NCBI GenBank assembly: GCA_041649275.1
Contig: JBAZNL010000007.1
Location: 1 to 64,000 of the forward strand
DNA from: Candidatus Izemoplasmatales bacterium
Lineage (GTDB): Bacteria > Bacillota_I > Bacilli_A > Izemoplasmatales > Hujiaoplasmataceae
Reading direction: 5' to 3'
Length of the DNA: 64,000 bases
Made by a program: the position numbers and the translations under genes. The notes under the pieces were generated by a model. The model saw only the letters and a program-made list of their open reading frames with translations, was not told the origin of the DNA and did no database searches. How positions within the stretch are numbered: position 1 is the stretch's first letter; every line of letters begins with the position of its first letter. Below are positions 16,679-25,508 of the stretch, piece by piece.

Positions 16679-17812
16679 TCAGGCGCCCGGTTTCGGGCCG
16701 TAGTACTGGTAGTAGTGGACTTCGATGTTTCCGTTGTAGAGCTTGCGCTCGCGGTCGGGCTGCCGCTTCATGAGACCGGAAAATCCCGGGTGCGAGGTCA
16801 GGATGTAGAGCGACCAGGACCCGAGCGGACCGAACACCGTCTTCATGTCGCGATAGAGGCCGTCCTGGTTCGGATCCCCGGCGAGGCGCTCGCCGTAGGG
16901 CGGATTCGAGATCAGGACATGGCGCTCGCCCTTGAAGGCGACGTCGCGGAAGTCGGCGACCCGGAAGACGATGTCCTCCGCGACGCCCGCCGCCGCGGCG
17001 TTCCGGCGCGCCGCCTCGACGGCAGCGGGATCGATGTCCGAGGCGAAGATCGAAAGGGGCGAAGACCGGTCGACGGCCGCCTCGGCCTTCGCGGTTTCCT
17101 CATCCCAGAAACGGGGGGCGAGCCAGGGCCAGTGCCGGAAGGCGAAATCGCGGCGGAGTCCGGGGGCGACGTTGCGGGCGATCATCGCGGCTTCGATCGG
17201 AATCGTCCCGGAGCCGCAGAAGACGTCGTAGAGGACGCGGTCCTTGCGCCAGTAGCTGAGGAGGACGAGCGCCGCCGCAAGCGTCTCCTTGAGCGGCGCG
17301 GCGACGGGTGCGACGCGGTAGCCGCGCTTGTGGAGCGCGATGCCGCTCGTGTCGACGGTGAGGGTCGCGACGTCGGAAAGGAGCGAGACGAGCACCTGGA
17401 AGTCGGCTCCCGTCTCGGCGAAGCGCTCGACCGGGTGGATCGTACGCAGACGTTCGACGATCGCCTTCTTGACGATGCCCTGGCAGTCGGAGATCGAGAA
17501 GAGCTTCGACTTCACCGACTTCCCGTCGACCGGGAAGCGCCCGTCGGCGGGAATGAACGTCTCCCAGGGAAGGGCCTTGGTGCGTTCGAAGAGCTCGTCG
17601 AAGGTCTCGGCGCGAAACGTACCGACTCGGAGGAGGATGCGGTCGGCGGTCCGAACCCAGAGGTTGGCGCGGACGATGCCGGCGGCGTCGGCTCTAAAGA
17701 CGACCTTGCCGTTCTCGGTGGAAAGGATCTCGAAGCCGAGGTCGAGCAGTTCGCGCTTGGCGACGGCCTCAAGTCCGAAGGTGGTGGTGGCGATCAGTTC
17801 GAAACGGTCCAT
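16679..17812 (-). CDS. THUMP-domain class I SAM RNA methyltransferase (RlmL/YpsC-like)
   Basis: A 377-residue RNA guanine-N2 methyltransferase. Residues 1-60 form a ferredoxin-like start (FELIATTTFGLEAVAKREL). A THUMP domain lies at about 60-160 and the methyltransferase from 165 on. Visible motifs are the LYDVFCGSGTIPIEAA SAM loop, IFASDIDPAAVEAARRN and the catalytic ISNPPYGERL. Length fits the single-domain YpsC/RlmL-N group, not the two-domain E. coli RlmKL. It would modify 23S rRNA. A TACAAT -10 lies at 17844-17849 on the minus strand. Confidence 0.92.
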   Translation of the reverse strand: MDRFELIATTTFGLEAVAKRELLDLGFEILSTENGKVVFRADAAGIVRANLWVRTADRILLRVGTFRAETFDELFERTKALPWETFIPADGRFPVDGKSVKSKLFSISDCQGIVKKAIVERLRTIHPVERFAETGADFQVLVSLLSDVATLTVDTSGIALHKRGYRVAPVAAPLKETLAAALVLLSYWRKDRVLYDVFCGSGTIPIEAAMIARNVAPGLRRDFAFRHWPWLAPRFWDEETAKAEAAVDRSSPLSIFASDIDPAAVEAARRNAAAAGVAEDIVFRVADFRDVAFKGERHVLISNPPYGERLAGDPNQDGLYRDMKTVFGPLGSWSLYILTSHPGFSGLMKRQPDRERKLYNGNIEVHYYQYYGPKPGA

Positions 17813-17843
17813 GGGATGTCCTCGTACGGATGACGTATCTATG

Positions 17844-17849
17844 ATTGTA
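17844..17849 (-). promoter_or_regulatory. -10 box of the RNA methyltransferase gene
   Basis: TACAAT on the minus strand, 31 bp before the ATG at 17812; no convincing -35. Confidence 0.4.
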
Positions 17850-17882
17850 ACACGAACGGACGGTTTTCCCTTCGCGTTTCGA

Positions 17883-19268
17883 TCAATGGTGCCGGACGAC
17901 CTCGAAGCGCTCGAGGGCGTAGCGTTCGCCCGGATCGATCCCGCCCTTGCGGAGCGCGATCGCGACCTGGTCTGCGACCGTGTCGACGCCCTCGAGGTCG
18001 GGGAGCAGGAGTCCGCTCCGTCCGCCCTTGCGGACGATCACGCCGTAGCGCTTCGGGTCGAGCGCCTCCGGACCCGGGATCGGCTCGGAGGGTCCGAGGA
18101 CGTCGACGCCGTAGACGAGCGACGGCAGTTCGGCTTCGTTCACCGGGTCGAAACGCGGATCGCGGGTTCCTGCGGAAATCGCGTTCTGGATGATCTCGTC
18201 GGCGATGCAAGGGGTCGTCGGCGCCGTCGTGCCGATGCACCCGCGGAGCCTCCCGTCCTTCTTGAGGGTGACGAAGACGCCCGCTGCGCGGTCGGTCAGA
18301 CCGGCAGGCAGAGGGTTCGGGCGCGGGATCCGGCGTCCTTTGCCCACGTACGCCTCGAGGGTTTCGCGCGCCAGCCGGACGTAGGGATCCTCGCCGTCCT
18401 TGACGGCGGCGAGCCGAAGCGTCTCGGAGCGTGCGAACGCGTCGCCGAAGGCGCGGGCGGGATCGTCCCCGACGACGTCGTAGGCGGCGACGGCGTAACC
18501 GACGCCGAACGGACCCTCGTAGGAGAGCAGTCCGCCCTTGACGGCCTTGCGGTCGAGCGCCCCCGCCATGATCAGAAACGAGCGGAGTCCACATTCGCCG
18601 GCGGCGTCGCAGAGCGAATCGTCGAACGCGAGAAAACGGCCGAAATCCGCGGATGCCATGGCTTCGGTCACGGCGTTGTCGAAGACCGGTCCCTCGGGTG
18701 CGAAGCCGTAGGGCCCGTCCTCCTTCAGCTTGTGCGAGAGGTCGCCGCTCGCGATCAGGACGACGTTTCTGCCGGTCGCCTCGACGGCGTCCCGGACGCA
18801 GGTGCCGAAGCGGTAGTGCTCGAGCGGAGACAGTCCGGAAAGCGAGATCCGGACGAGACGACAGCCGGGGTACGCGCGGTCGACGAACCAGAGCGGCACC
18901 ATCGTACCGTGGTCGAGCGTCCGGCGCTTCTCGCCGAGTGGACCTGCAGGAATCCCTTCTTTCGAGGCGGCGGCGCCGATCGCGGACGCGAGCGTTTCGT
19001 CGTAACTGACGCGGAAGCGGACCGATTTGGCGCCGAACTGGCCGAGGTCGCCTTCGGCTTCGGCGCCGGGCGAGACATGGATGTAGTCGGCGTAGTTCAC
19101 CGAATGGGGCGAGATGAGGACAATCGTCTCGGGTTTCAGACGTGCAATCCTTGACGCGACGTCCCCGTAGCCGGCGACGGTCGACGCGATCTTGGCTTCC
19201 TCCCCCCTCCCGACGGCGGGGACGATCAGGGGCGGATGCGGGACGATGTAGGCGGCAAGCAAAGGCAT
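17883..19268 (-). CDS. AmmeMemoRadiSam system protein B fused to protein A (MEMO-AMMECR1)
   Basis: A 461-residue fusion. Residues 1 to about 265 are a MEMO/LigB-like (class III extradiol dioxygenase fold) domain with putative metal His residues in YIVPHPPLI, SPHSVNYAD, DHGTMVPLWF and SGDLSHKL. Residues from about 285 on are an AMMECR1 domain: GVFVTLKKDGRLRGCIG, AGTRDPRFDP and a YGVIVRKGGRSGLLLP core. The system is widely conserved, but its chemistry is not settled to my knowledge. I start at ATG 19268 (AAAGGAGA upstream); the open frame extends further without a ribosome site. It follows the AmrS gene by 19 bp, so the three modules are made together. Confidence 0.92.
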   Translation of the reverse strand: MPLLAAYIVPHPPLIVPAVGRGEEAKIASTVAGYGDVASRIARLKPETIVLISPHSVNYADYIHVSPGAEAEGDLGQFGAKSVRFRVSYDETLASAIGAAASKEGIPAGPLGEKRRTLDHGTMVPLWFVDRAYPGCRLVRISLSGLSPLEHYRFGTCVRDAVEATGRNVVLIASGDLSHKLKEDGPYGFAPEGPVFDNAVTEAMASADFGRFLAFDDSLCDAAGECGLRSFLIMAGALDRKAVKGGLLSYEGPFGVGYAVAAYDVVGDDPARAFGDAFARSETLRLAAVKDGEDPYVRLARETLEAYVGKGRRIPRPNPLPAGLTDRAAGVFVTLKKDGRLRGCIGTTAPTTPCIADEIIQNAISAGTRDPRFDPVNEAELPSLVYGVDVLGPSEPIPGPEALDPKRYGVIVRKGGRSGLLLPDLEGVDTVADQVAIALRKGGIDPGERYALERFEVVRHH

Positions 19269-19287
19269 GGGGTTTCTCCTTTCGCGT

Positions 19288-20160
19288 TCAGACGTTTCCG
19301 AGGTGGATCGTCGTGAGGCCGGCGGCGCGGCCGATCGCCTCGGCGCGGCGGAGGGTCGCAAGCGGCGTGGGCGGCGTCGCGAACATCTTCCACGCCGGGA
19401 AGAAGCGCGTGACGTGCCAGGGGATCGCGGGGCCGGCGGTACGGACGAGACCGTCCGCCACGGCCTTGAGGTCGGCGTCGGAATCGTTCACGCCGGGGAC
19501 GACGAGGGTCGTCGCCTCGACGTGCACGCCGGCCGCTCGCATCGCCCCGACGACGTCGAGGACGGGTTCGGCGGCGGCGCCGCAGTACTGCTCGTAGACG
19601 CGGGAGGCGGGTCCCTTGACGTCGACGTTGGCGGCGTCGAGCCACGGCAGGATCGCCGCGAGCGTCTCCGGCGTCATGTAGCCGTTCGTCACCCAGACGT
19701 TCCTGAGGCCGGCCTCCCGGGCGAGCTTCATCGTGGCCAGGGCGTATTCGACGAAGATCGTCGGTTCGGCGTAGGTGTAGGCGATCGAGGGACATCCCGC
19801 CGCCAGCGCGCGGCGGACGTGTTCCGCGGGTTCGACGGGTTCGCCGGCGATCGGACGGGCCGGCTTGGGGTTCTGCGAGAGGTCCCAGTTCTGGCACCAG
19901 GCGCAGCGGAGGTTGCAGCCGACGGTGGCGAAGGAGTAGATCCGCGTTCCCGGCAGGAAATGAAAAAGCGGCTTCTTCTCGATCGGATCGACCGCGGCGG
20001 CGGCGGTGAGACCGTAGTTGAGCGCATCGAGCGTCCCGCCGCGGTTCTCGCGCACGCCGCAGACGCCGCGCCGGCCCTCCGCGATCGTGCAGCGGTGCGG
20101 ACAGACGCCGCAGCGGACGGATCCGTCCGGCAGTTTATCGTACAGCATCGCTTCGACCAT
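19288..20160 (-). CDS. amrS: AmmeMemoRadiSam system radical SAM enzyme
   Basis: A 290-residue radical SAM protein. The iron-sulfur cluster motif CNLRCAWC (CxxxCxxC) lies near residue 85. The N-terminal cysteine-rich segment CGVCPHRCTIAEG with a second GVCGVREN is typical of AmrS and of pyruvate-formate-lyase activase relatives. It would use S-adenosylmethionine for radical chemistry on an unknown substrate, probably with the downstream MEMO-AMMECR1 protein. I start at ATG 20160, which has GGGGGAGG upstream; the ATG at 20181 lies inside the TATAAT promoter box and cannot be used by a transcript from it. First gene of a two-gene unit. Confidence 0.92.
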   Translation of the reverse strand: MVEAMLYDKLPDGSVRCGVCPHRCTIAEGRRGVCGVRENRGGTLDALNYGLTAAAAVDPIEKKPLFHFLPGTRIYSFATVGCNLRCAWCQNWDLSQNPKPARPIAGEPVEPAEHVRRALAAGCPSIAYTYAEPTIFVEYALATMKLAREAGLRNVWVTNGYMTPETLAAILPWLDAANVDVKGPASRVYEQYCGAAAEPVLDVVGAMRAAGVHVEATTLVVPGVNDSDADLKAVADGLVRTAGPAIPWHVTRFFPAWKMFATPPTPLATLRRAEAIGRAAGLTTIHLGNV

Positions 20161-20179
20161 CGTCCTCGCCTCCCCCTCC

Positions 20180-20207
20180 ATTATAGCGCGGCCGACGCCG
20201 TTTTCAA
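20180..20207 (-). promoter_or_regulatory. sigma-A promoter of amrS
   Basis: TTGAAA (20202-20207) and TATAAT (20180-20185) on the minus strand with a 16-bp spacer. Confidence 0.75.
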
Positions 20208-20274
20208 CCGTCCGGACGGAAATGCGCCGACATGGTAAAGAAAGGCGGGAAGTCCGAAGACTCCCCGCCGCGGT

Positions 20275-22791
20275 TCACAGGCCGCACTTGAGCTGCGCGT
20301 TGCAGTTGGAACAGGTGTTGCAGCCGCCGATGTCCTCGACGGTCCCCTCGCCGCAGATCGGGCAGATGTCGCCGATCTCGACACCGATGTTCCTGCCGGC
20401 CTTCGAGCGGAGATGGATCTGCGAATCGGATTCGACGGGGACGTCGCGCTTTTCGACCTGCACGCCGAGATCGGCGAGGTCGAGCTGGACGTTCTGCGGT
20501 TCGTCCTTGTAAAGGGTGAGGACCTGGGCGTCGCGACTGCCGTCGACGTAGACGGTGCCGCCCTTCGCGCCGTGCTTGTAGAGGTAGGTGTAGAGTTCCT
20601 CGACCTGTTCGACGCTGTAGCCCTTCGGGGCGTTCACCGTCTTCGAGATCGACGAGTCGACCCAGCGCTGGATGATGCACTGCACCGTCGCGTGTTCCCT
20701 GGCGGAGAGTTCCATCGCCGAGACGAACGTGTTCGGCAGCTTCTTCCCGCGCCATTCGGGGTGGAGGGTAAGGTAGTGCTCGACGATCGGCGCGTCGACT
20801 TCCATGAACTTGCCGAGGCGTCCGCTGCGGAAGTACTTGAAGGCGAAGTACGGTTCGAGGCCGGTCGAGACGCCGACCATCGTGCCGGTCGAACCGGTCG
20901 GGGCGATCGTCAGGAGGTGGCTGTTGCGGATGCCGTACTTGAGGACGCCCTCGCGGATCTCCGGCGGCATCCGCCGCATGAATCCCGACTCGATGAACTT
21001 CTGGCGCGAACCGTACTGGTCGAGGAACGGGAAGCTGCCCTTCTCGCGGGCGAGCTCGATCGAGGTCCGGTACGCGTTCACGGTGATGAAGCGCATCAGC
21101 CGGTCGACGAACTCGTTGCCCTTCGGACTGCCGTAGCGGACGTCGCAGTAGATGAGCAGGTCGTGGAGACCCATGATGCCGAGGCCGACGCGGCGTTCGC
21201 CGAGCGCCTGCTTCTTGTTCTGCGCGAGGAAGTAGGTGGTGCGGTCGATGACGTTGTCCTGCATCCGGACGGAGACGGCGATCGTCGCGGCGAGCCTGTC
21301 CCAGTCGACGTCGCGGGTTTCGTGGTTCGCCATGTTGGCGAGGTTGATCGCGGCGAGGTTGCAGACGGCATAGGGGGCGAGCGGCTGCTCGCCGCACGGA
21401 TTCGTGCATACGACCTTCTGGCCGTAGCCGACGGCGTTGGTCATGTCGTTGGCGTTGTCGATGAAGAAGATGCCCGGCTCGGCCGAATAGGTGGCGCAGA
21501 TGTTGATGAGATTCCACAGTTCGCGGGCGCGGATCGTCTTGTAGACGCGCACGCCGTAGCCCATCTTCGCCCATTCGCGGACGTCGCCGACCTGATGCCA
21601 CTTCTCGTCGTACGCGGCCTTCTCGCCGGCCGAATAATGGTCGATGTCGGGATAGCGCAGGTCGTAGTCGAGGTCCTTCTCGACGGCTTCCATGAAATCG
21701 CGGGTGATCGCCACGGAGATGTTCGCGCCGTTGAAGTACTCGGGGTTCTTGACTTCGTAACGGCCGCCCGCAAGGTACAGTTCCCGCACGCGGTTCGCGG
21801 TCGCGGGCTTGAGGCGTCCGGCCGATTCCTGCTCGACGTCGCGAAGCGTCTGGAACATCTCCATCTCGTCGTCGGTGAACGGGATGAACTTCAGCTTGTT
21901 CTTCGCCTCGCGGACGATGTCCTCGTCCTTGATGTTCTTGATCAGGAAGTGGAGGATCTGGACATTCTGCATCTTCGAAACGATGAACTCGATGATGTCC
22001 GGATGCCAGCAGGCCATCATGATCATCTGCGCGCCGCGGCGCGAGCCGCCCTGTTCGACGAGGTTGGTGAGCTGCGAAAGGTCCTGCAGCCAGCTGACGG
22101 CGCCGGAGGACTTGCCGTTCACGCCCTTGGCGAGCGAGTTCTTCGGGCGGAGCGTCGAACCGTTCGTGCCGACGCCGCCGCCGCGGGACATGATCTCCAT
22201 GACCTCCTGGCGGTGTTCCGAGATGCCAGAGCGGGAATCCCGCACGTAGGGCATCACGAAGCAGTTGAAATAGGTGACCGCGCTCTGCGAGCCAGCGCCG
22301 AAGAGGACCCGGCCGGCAGGGACGAGGTTGAGTTCGGCGATCTCCCTGTAGAAGGCCTGGAAGGATTCTTCGGTCTCGCCCTGGCCGAGATTGGCGGCGA
22401 CGCGTTTGGCGACCTGCTCGAAATAAAGCTCCATCGGCTTGTCCACGGTGTTCTTGAGGCGGACGACGTCCCCCGCCTCGTTCGCGTCGATCGCGATCGG
22501 CGCGTACTCGTCTTCCAGACGGATGTGGACGTGGTCGCCCTCGATCCGGGTGACGAAGCCGATGCCACGGGTCGGAAACTTCGGATCGTCCTTGACCACG
22601 CAGACGACGAGGTCGCCTTCTCCGAGGGTGATGTGGTTGATGTCCTTCTGGGTGTAGCGGTCGAGCATCACCAGGCGCGACACGCCTTCGAAGGTGCGGG
22701 ACATCGACGGATCGATCAGGAAGAGATGCGGAAAGAGCGCACGGATGTCGCGGTTCAGTTTCTCGATCAGGGAGGCCGGGTACGAGTGCAT
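20275..22791 (-). CDS. nrdJ: adenosylcobalamin-dependent (class II) ribonucleoside-diphosphate reductase
   Basis: An 838-residue class II ribonucleotide reductase that makes deoxyribonucleotides with a B12-derived radical and needs no oxygen. Signatures: FNCFVMPYVRDSRSGI, SRGGGVGTNGSTLRP, EQGGSRRGAQM, the active-site NPCGEQPLAPYAVCNLAAIN and APTGSTGTMVG. The C-terminal zinc-ribbon-like tail with CPICG, CNTCSNC and CGL carries the redox cysteines that regenerate the active site. I start at ATG 22791 (AAAGGAA upstream); a TTG at 22809 is less likely. No small subunit or activase gene is nearby, which fits class II. Monocistronic with a ~145-nt leader. Confidence 0.95.
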   Translation of the reverse strand: MHSYPASLIEKLNRDIRALFPHLFLIDPSMSRTFEGVSRLVMLDRYTQKDINHITLGEGDLVVCVVKDDPKFPTRGIGFVTRIEGDHVHIRLEDEYAPIAIDANEAGDVVRLKNTVDKPMELYFEQVAKRVAANLGQGETEESFQAFYREIAELNLVPAGRVLFGAGSQSAVTYFNCFVMPYVRDSRSGISEHRQEVMEIMSRGGGVGTNGSTLRPKNSLAKGVNGKSSGAVSWLQDLSQLTNLVEQGGSRRGAQMIMMACWHPDIIEFIVSKMQNVQILHFLIKNIKDEDIVREAKNKLKFIPFTDDEMEMFQTLRDVEQESAGRLKPATANRVRELYLAGGRYEVKNPEYFNGANISVAITRDFMEAVEKDLDYDLRYPDIDHYSAGEKAAYDEKWHQVGDVREWAKMGYGVRVYKTIRARELWNLINICATYSAEPGIFFIDNANDMTNAVGYGQKVVCTNPCGEQPLAPYAVCNLAAINLANMANHETRDVDWDRLAATIAVSVRMQDNVIDRTTYFLAQNKKQALGERRVGLGIMGLHDLLIYCDVRYGSPKGNEFVDRLMRFITVNAYRTSIELAREKGSFPFLDQYGSRQKFIESGFMRRMPPEIREGVLKYGIRNSHLLTIAPTGSTGTMVGVSTGLEPYFAFKYFRSGRLGKFMEVDAPIVEHYLTLHPEWRGKKLPNTFVSAMELSAREHATVQCIIQRWVDSSISKTVNAPKGYSVEQVEELYTYLYKHGAKGGTVYVDGSRDAQVLTLYKDEPQNVQLDLADLGVQVEKRDVPVESDSQIHLRSKAGRNIGVEIGDICPICGEGTVEDIGGCNTCSNCNAQLKCGL

Positions 22792-22935
22792 GGTTGGGTT
22801 CCTTTCCAAGGCGGCGTGGTTTGGGGAGCGGCGTCGTGGTCGCTATCCGTGAATTGAGGAAAAGGCGACCTTTTTTCGCACGTCGAGATCGATGAATGGA
22901 GGGTGCTCGTCGACGGTGGCGGGCGTATGGATAGA

Positions 22936-22964
22936 ATTATACTACGACCGTTCAACGGCGACAA
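22936..22964 (-). promoter_or_regulatory. promoter of the ribonucleotide reductase gene
   Basis: TTGTCG (22959-22964) and TATAAT (22936-22941) on the minus strand with a 17-bp spacer. The leader from here to 22791 is about 145 nt; I looked for a cobalamin-riboswitch B12 box and did not find one. Confidence 0.65.
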
Positions 22965-23000
22965 CAAGAAAGCGCGAAAAAAGCCGATGAAACAGAAGAC

Positions 23001-23035
23001 AAAAAATACGGATGCCCTCTATAAGAGGCATCCGT
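23001..23035 (-). terminator. strong terminator-like hairpin with no obvious gene upstream
   Basis: ACGGATGCC (23008-23016) pairs with GGCATCCGT (23027-23035), the loop itself pairs further, and a T-run follows in the minus direction (23001-23006). No minus-strand gene precedes it, so it would end an unannotated transcript coming from 23036-23230, or insulate the nrdJ promoter. Confidence 0.65.
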
Positions 23036-23200
23036 CGGAATCCGACTGGTGTGCCCACCGAATCCCGTCCGCGAAAGGTCACGATCGCGGTGGCGGCCGG
23101 TCCCGCCCCCTCCTCATCCGCATGTCGTCCGTCGCGTCGGGACGGACGGCATGTCGTCGGAACGGGGAGCGCGCGAATCGCCCGCATTCTCGTCAAGGTA
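23036..23200. other. noncoding, structured intergenic stretch
   Basis: This is the only long gap without a gene. It holds a 13-bp inverted repeat with one mismatch (23121-23133 with 23141-23153, loop of 7) and a small GTCGGA/TCCGAC hairpin beside the terminator at 23001-23035. No start codon with a ribosome site is present on either strand. It lacks the features I checked for of SRP RNA, tmRNA, RNase P RNA and a cobalamin riboswitch. A small RNA read leftwards is possible. Confidence 0.4.
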
Positions 23201-23201
23201 G

Positions 23202-23250
23202 TTGCCGTCTTGAAGAAAATGGAGTAGAATGAAAGCATCGAAACGTTTCG
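23202..23250 (+). promoter_or_regulatory. promoter and LacI-family operator of the GH144-lacI unit
   Basis: TTGCCG (23202-23207) and TAGAAT (23225-23230) with a 17-bp spacer. The perfect palindrome CGAAACGTTTCG follows at 23239-23250, where a bound repressor would block transcription start. The same core appears at 25564-25575, so both units are likely controlled by the LacI protein encoded at 24508. Confidence 0.8.
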
Positions 23251-23261
23251 GAGGCCCTCAC

Positions 23262-24500
23262 ATGAATCTGATCGAACGCGAACTCAGGCAATCCTTCGAC
23301 TTCTTCTGGGAACAGGCGAATCGCGATCCCGACAGTCCCGGTTACGGACTCGTCGTCGACGACACCGGCAAACCCGACATCGCCTCGATCGCATCGGTCG
23401 GTTTCGGGCTTTCGGCGATCGTGATCGGCGTCGAGAACGGCTACATCACCCGCGCCGAGGGTCTCGACGCGGCGCGTCGGACGCTTTCGACCTTCGTCTC
23501 GACGATCCCCGAATTCAAGGGGTTCTTCATGCATTTCACGATGATCCGGACCGGTCTTCCCCGCCGAAAATGCGAGTATTCGACGATCGATACGGCGATC
23601 TTCCTGAACGGCGCCTTGACATGCGACGCCTATTTCGACGACGCCGAGATCCGTCGCCTCTTCCGCCTCGTCTATGACCGCGTCGACTGGAACGCGTTCG
23701 TCTTCGACTACAAGGGCAACCCGACCTTCCGCATGGCCTACAACCCCGAGGAGGGCGGGGACTACCGCCAGCACAGCCGCGATCCCTGGATCTGGCAGTG
23801 GGAAATGACCGCGGAACAATTGTCGCTATACTTCCTCGCCGCCGGGTCGGACGCCGTTCCGGCGACGCTCGCCAAGGCCCTTTACGACGGCTTCCGCAAG
23901 CCGCGCGGCAGCTACGCCGGCATCGAGTACGTCTATTCGCCCGGCAACGCGCTCTTCGTCTACCAGTATTCGCACGCCTGGATCGACTTCTCCAGGATCC
24001 TCGACGCCGACGGCTTCGACTGGGCTGAAAACACCCGCCGCGCGACCTACGCCAACCGCGAATGGTGCATCCGCCACGCCGACCGCCATCCGATCTTCGG
24101 CGAGGACATGTGGGGCATCACCGCCTGCCTCACTCCGAAGGGATATCGGAACCAGGGCGCCCTGCCGACGGACCTGCTCGACCATCCGGACGGACATACC
24201 GAAGGCGTCGTGCCGCCGTCGGGTCCCGCGGGATCGATCTGCTTCGCTCCCGAAATCGTCATCCCCGCCCTCGAGCACATGGCGAAGACGTATCCCGCCG
24301 CCCTCGGACGGTACGGCTTCACCGACGGCATCGCCCTGACGAAGGACGGACCCTGGGTCGCGAAGGACTATATCGGCATCAACAAGGGCATCACCGTCCT
24401 GATGCTCGACAACTACCTCCACGGCACGATCTGGAAACTCACCATGAACCATCCGCTGATCCGCCGGGCGATCGCCAAGCTCGGCTTCACGGAGCGGTGA
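23262..24500 (+). CDS. cytoplasmic GH144-type beta-1,2-glucanase-like (glycoamylase-domain) enzyme
   Basis: A 412-residue protein of the glycoamylase (PF10091/COG5368) type, whose characterised members are GH144 beta-1,2-glucanases. Family signatures: FDFFWEQANRDPDSPGYGLV, SIASVGFGLSA, CEYSTIDTAIFLNGAL, YQYSHAWIDFSRI, WGITACLTPKG and the C-terminal YIGINKGITVLMLDNY. There is no signal peptide, so it would act on imported oligosaccharides, perhaps releasing sophorose. I start at ATG 23262, which has CGGAGG upstream; an ATG at 23229 lies at the -10. It is followed 7 bp later by the lacI gene. A surface relative is at 40449. Substrate is inferred from the family and context. Confidence 0.87.
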   Translation: MNLIERELRQSFDFFWEQANRDPDSPGYGLVVDDTGKPDIASIASVGFGLSAIVIGVENGYITRAEGLDAARRTLSTFVSTIPEFKGFFMHFTMIRTGLPRRKCEYSTIDTAIFLNGALTCDAYFDDAEIRRLFRLVYDRVDWNAFVFDYKGNPTFRMAYNPEEGGDYRQHSRDPWIWQWEMTAEQLSLYFLAAGSDAVPATLAKALYDGFRKPRGSYAGIEYVYSPGNALFVYQYSHAWIDFSRILDADGFDWAENTRRATYANREWCIRHADRHPIFGEDMWGITACLTPKGYRNQGALPTDLLDHPDGHTEGVVPPSGPAGSICFAPEIVIPALEHMAKTYPAALGRYGFTDGIALTKDGPWVAKDYIGINKGITVLMLDNYLHGTIWKLTMNHPLIRRAIAKLGFTER

Positions 24501-24507
24501 CGGCGCC

Positions 24508-25467
24508 ATGGCCACGATCAAGGACGTCGCGAAAGCGGCCGGAGTGTCGATCTCCACGGTCTCCTACGCCCTCAACGCCGACCCCCGCATTCCGGAGAAG
24601 ACGGCCGCCGTGATCCGCCGGATCGCCGGCGACATCGGCTATTTTCCGAGCGCCGCCGCGCGCAACCTGAAGAAGCGGACGACGCAGACGATCCTCGTCG
24701 CGATCTCCGACTTCGGCGGACCGGTCTACCACAACCTCCTCGACGGGATCCACCACGAACTCGCCAAATCGAACTACACGATGATCGTCTCCACCGGCGT
24801 CTCCTCCGAGAACCTCCTCAAGGAACGCTCGGCGGACGGCGCGATCATCGCCGACATCCACATCGCCGACGAGACCCTCGCCAAGGTCGCGATGAACTTC
24901 CGCCCGATCATCGTCCTCGACCGTCGCATCGACGTGCCCGGCATCGTCGACATGACGATCGACAACGAACGCGCGATGGCCGACCTGACGCACGAGGCGA
25001 TCGCCCGGGGCTACCGGCGGATCGCCTACGTCCACGGCGTCCGCGAGACCTACGACGACACCGACCGCTTCGCCGGCTTCCGCCGGGCGATGCGCGCCGC
25101 CGGCGCCGGAATCTTCGCCGAATACTGGGGAACCTTCACGAAATCGTCCGGCCACGAGGTCATCGCCGCCCTGCTCGAGGCGAAGGCGACGCTGCCCGAC
25201 ATGTTCGTCTGCGCCAACGACGAAATGGCGATCGGCATCATGGACGGCCTGTCCGAAGCAGGACTGCACGTCCCCGAAGACGTCGGCGTCTCCGGCTTCG
25301 ACGACATCGAACTCGCCTCGTATTACCGCCCCGGTCTGTCGACGATCCGCATCGACCATTCCGCCTGGGGACGTGCGATCGCGGCCACCGCGGTCGCGAT
25401 CCTGCAGGGCAAGGACGCCGACGTCCACAAGCAGCAGGGCGTCATCATCCTCCGCGAATCCTTCTGA
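24508..25467 (+). CDS. LacI family transcriptional regulator
   Basis: A 319-residue repressor. Residues 1-50 hold the LacI helix-turn-helix and hinge (TIKDVAKAAGVSISTVSYAL, then AAARNLKKRTT). The rest is a periplasmic-binding-protein-like sugar sensor, ending in the FDDIELASYYRPGLSTIRI pattern. It would bind the CGAAACGTTTCG palindromes at 23239 and 25564, shutting both its own unit and the GH94 operon until a sugar ligand binds. Co-transcribed with the cytoplasmic GH144 gene (7-bp gap) and ended by a strong terminator. Confidence 0.95.
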   Translation: MATIKDVAKAAGVSISTVSYALNADPRIPEKTAAVIRRIAGDIGYFPSAAARNLKKRTTQTILVAISDFGGPVYHNLLDGIHHELAKSNYTMIVSTGVSSENLLKERSADGAIIADIHIADETLAKVAMNFRPIIVLDRRIDVPGIVDMTIDNERAMADLTHEAIARGYRRIAYVHGVRETYDDTDRFAGFRRAMRAAGAGIFAEYWGTFTKSSGHEVIAALLEAKATLPDMFVCANDEMAIGIMDGLSEAGLHVPEDVGVSGFDDIELASYYRPGLSTIRIDHSAWGRAIAATAVAILQGKDADVHKQQGVIILRESF

Positions 25468-25496
25468 CCGGCTTTTAAAAAGCCGGTGTTTTTTTC
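25467..25496 (+). terminator. terminator after lacI
   Basis: An ACCGGCTT/AAGCCGGT stem (25467-25474 with 25480-25487) followed by a seven-T run, overlapping the stop codon region of lacI. Confidence 0.9.
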
Positions 25497-25508
25497 GTTT
25501 GAAAAGCG

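Noticed and set aside
22792..22935. Cobalamin riboswitch in the leader of the B12-dependent reductase
   Set aside because: The position would be sensible, but no B12-box-like sequence or supporting stems could be found by eye.
22903..23238. Short open frames (about 100 residues) on both strands in the gap before the GH144 gene
   Set aside because: They run through promoters and the orphan terminator, have no ribosome site and unnatural composition, so the gap is treated as noncoding.
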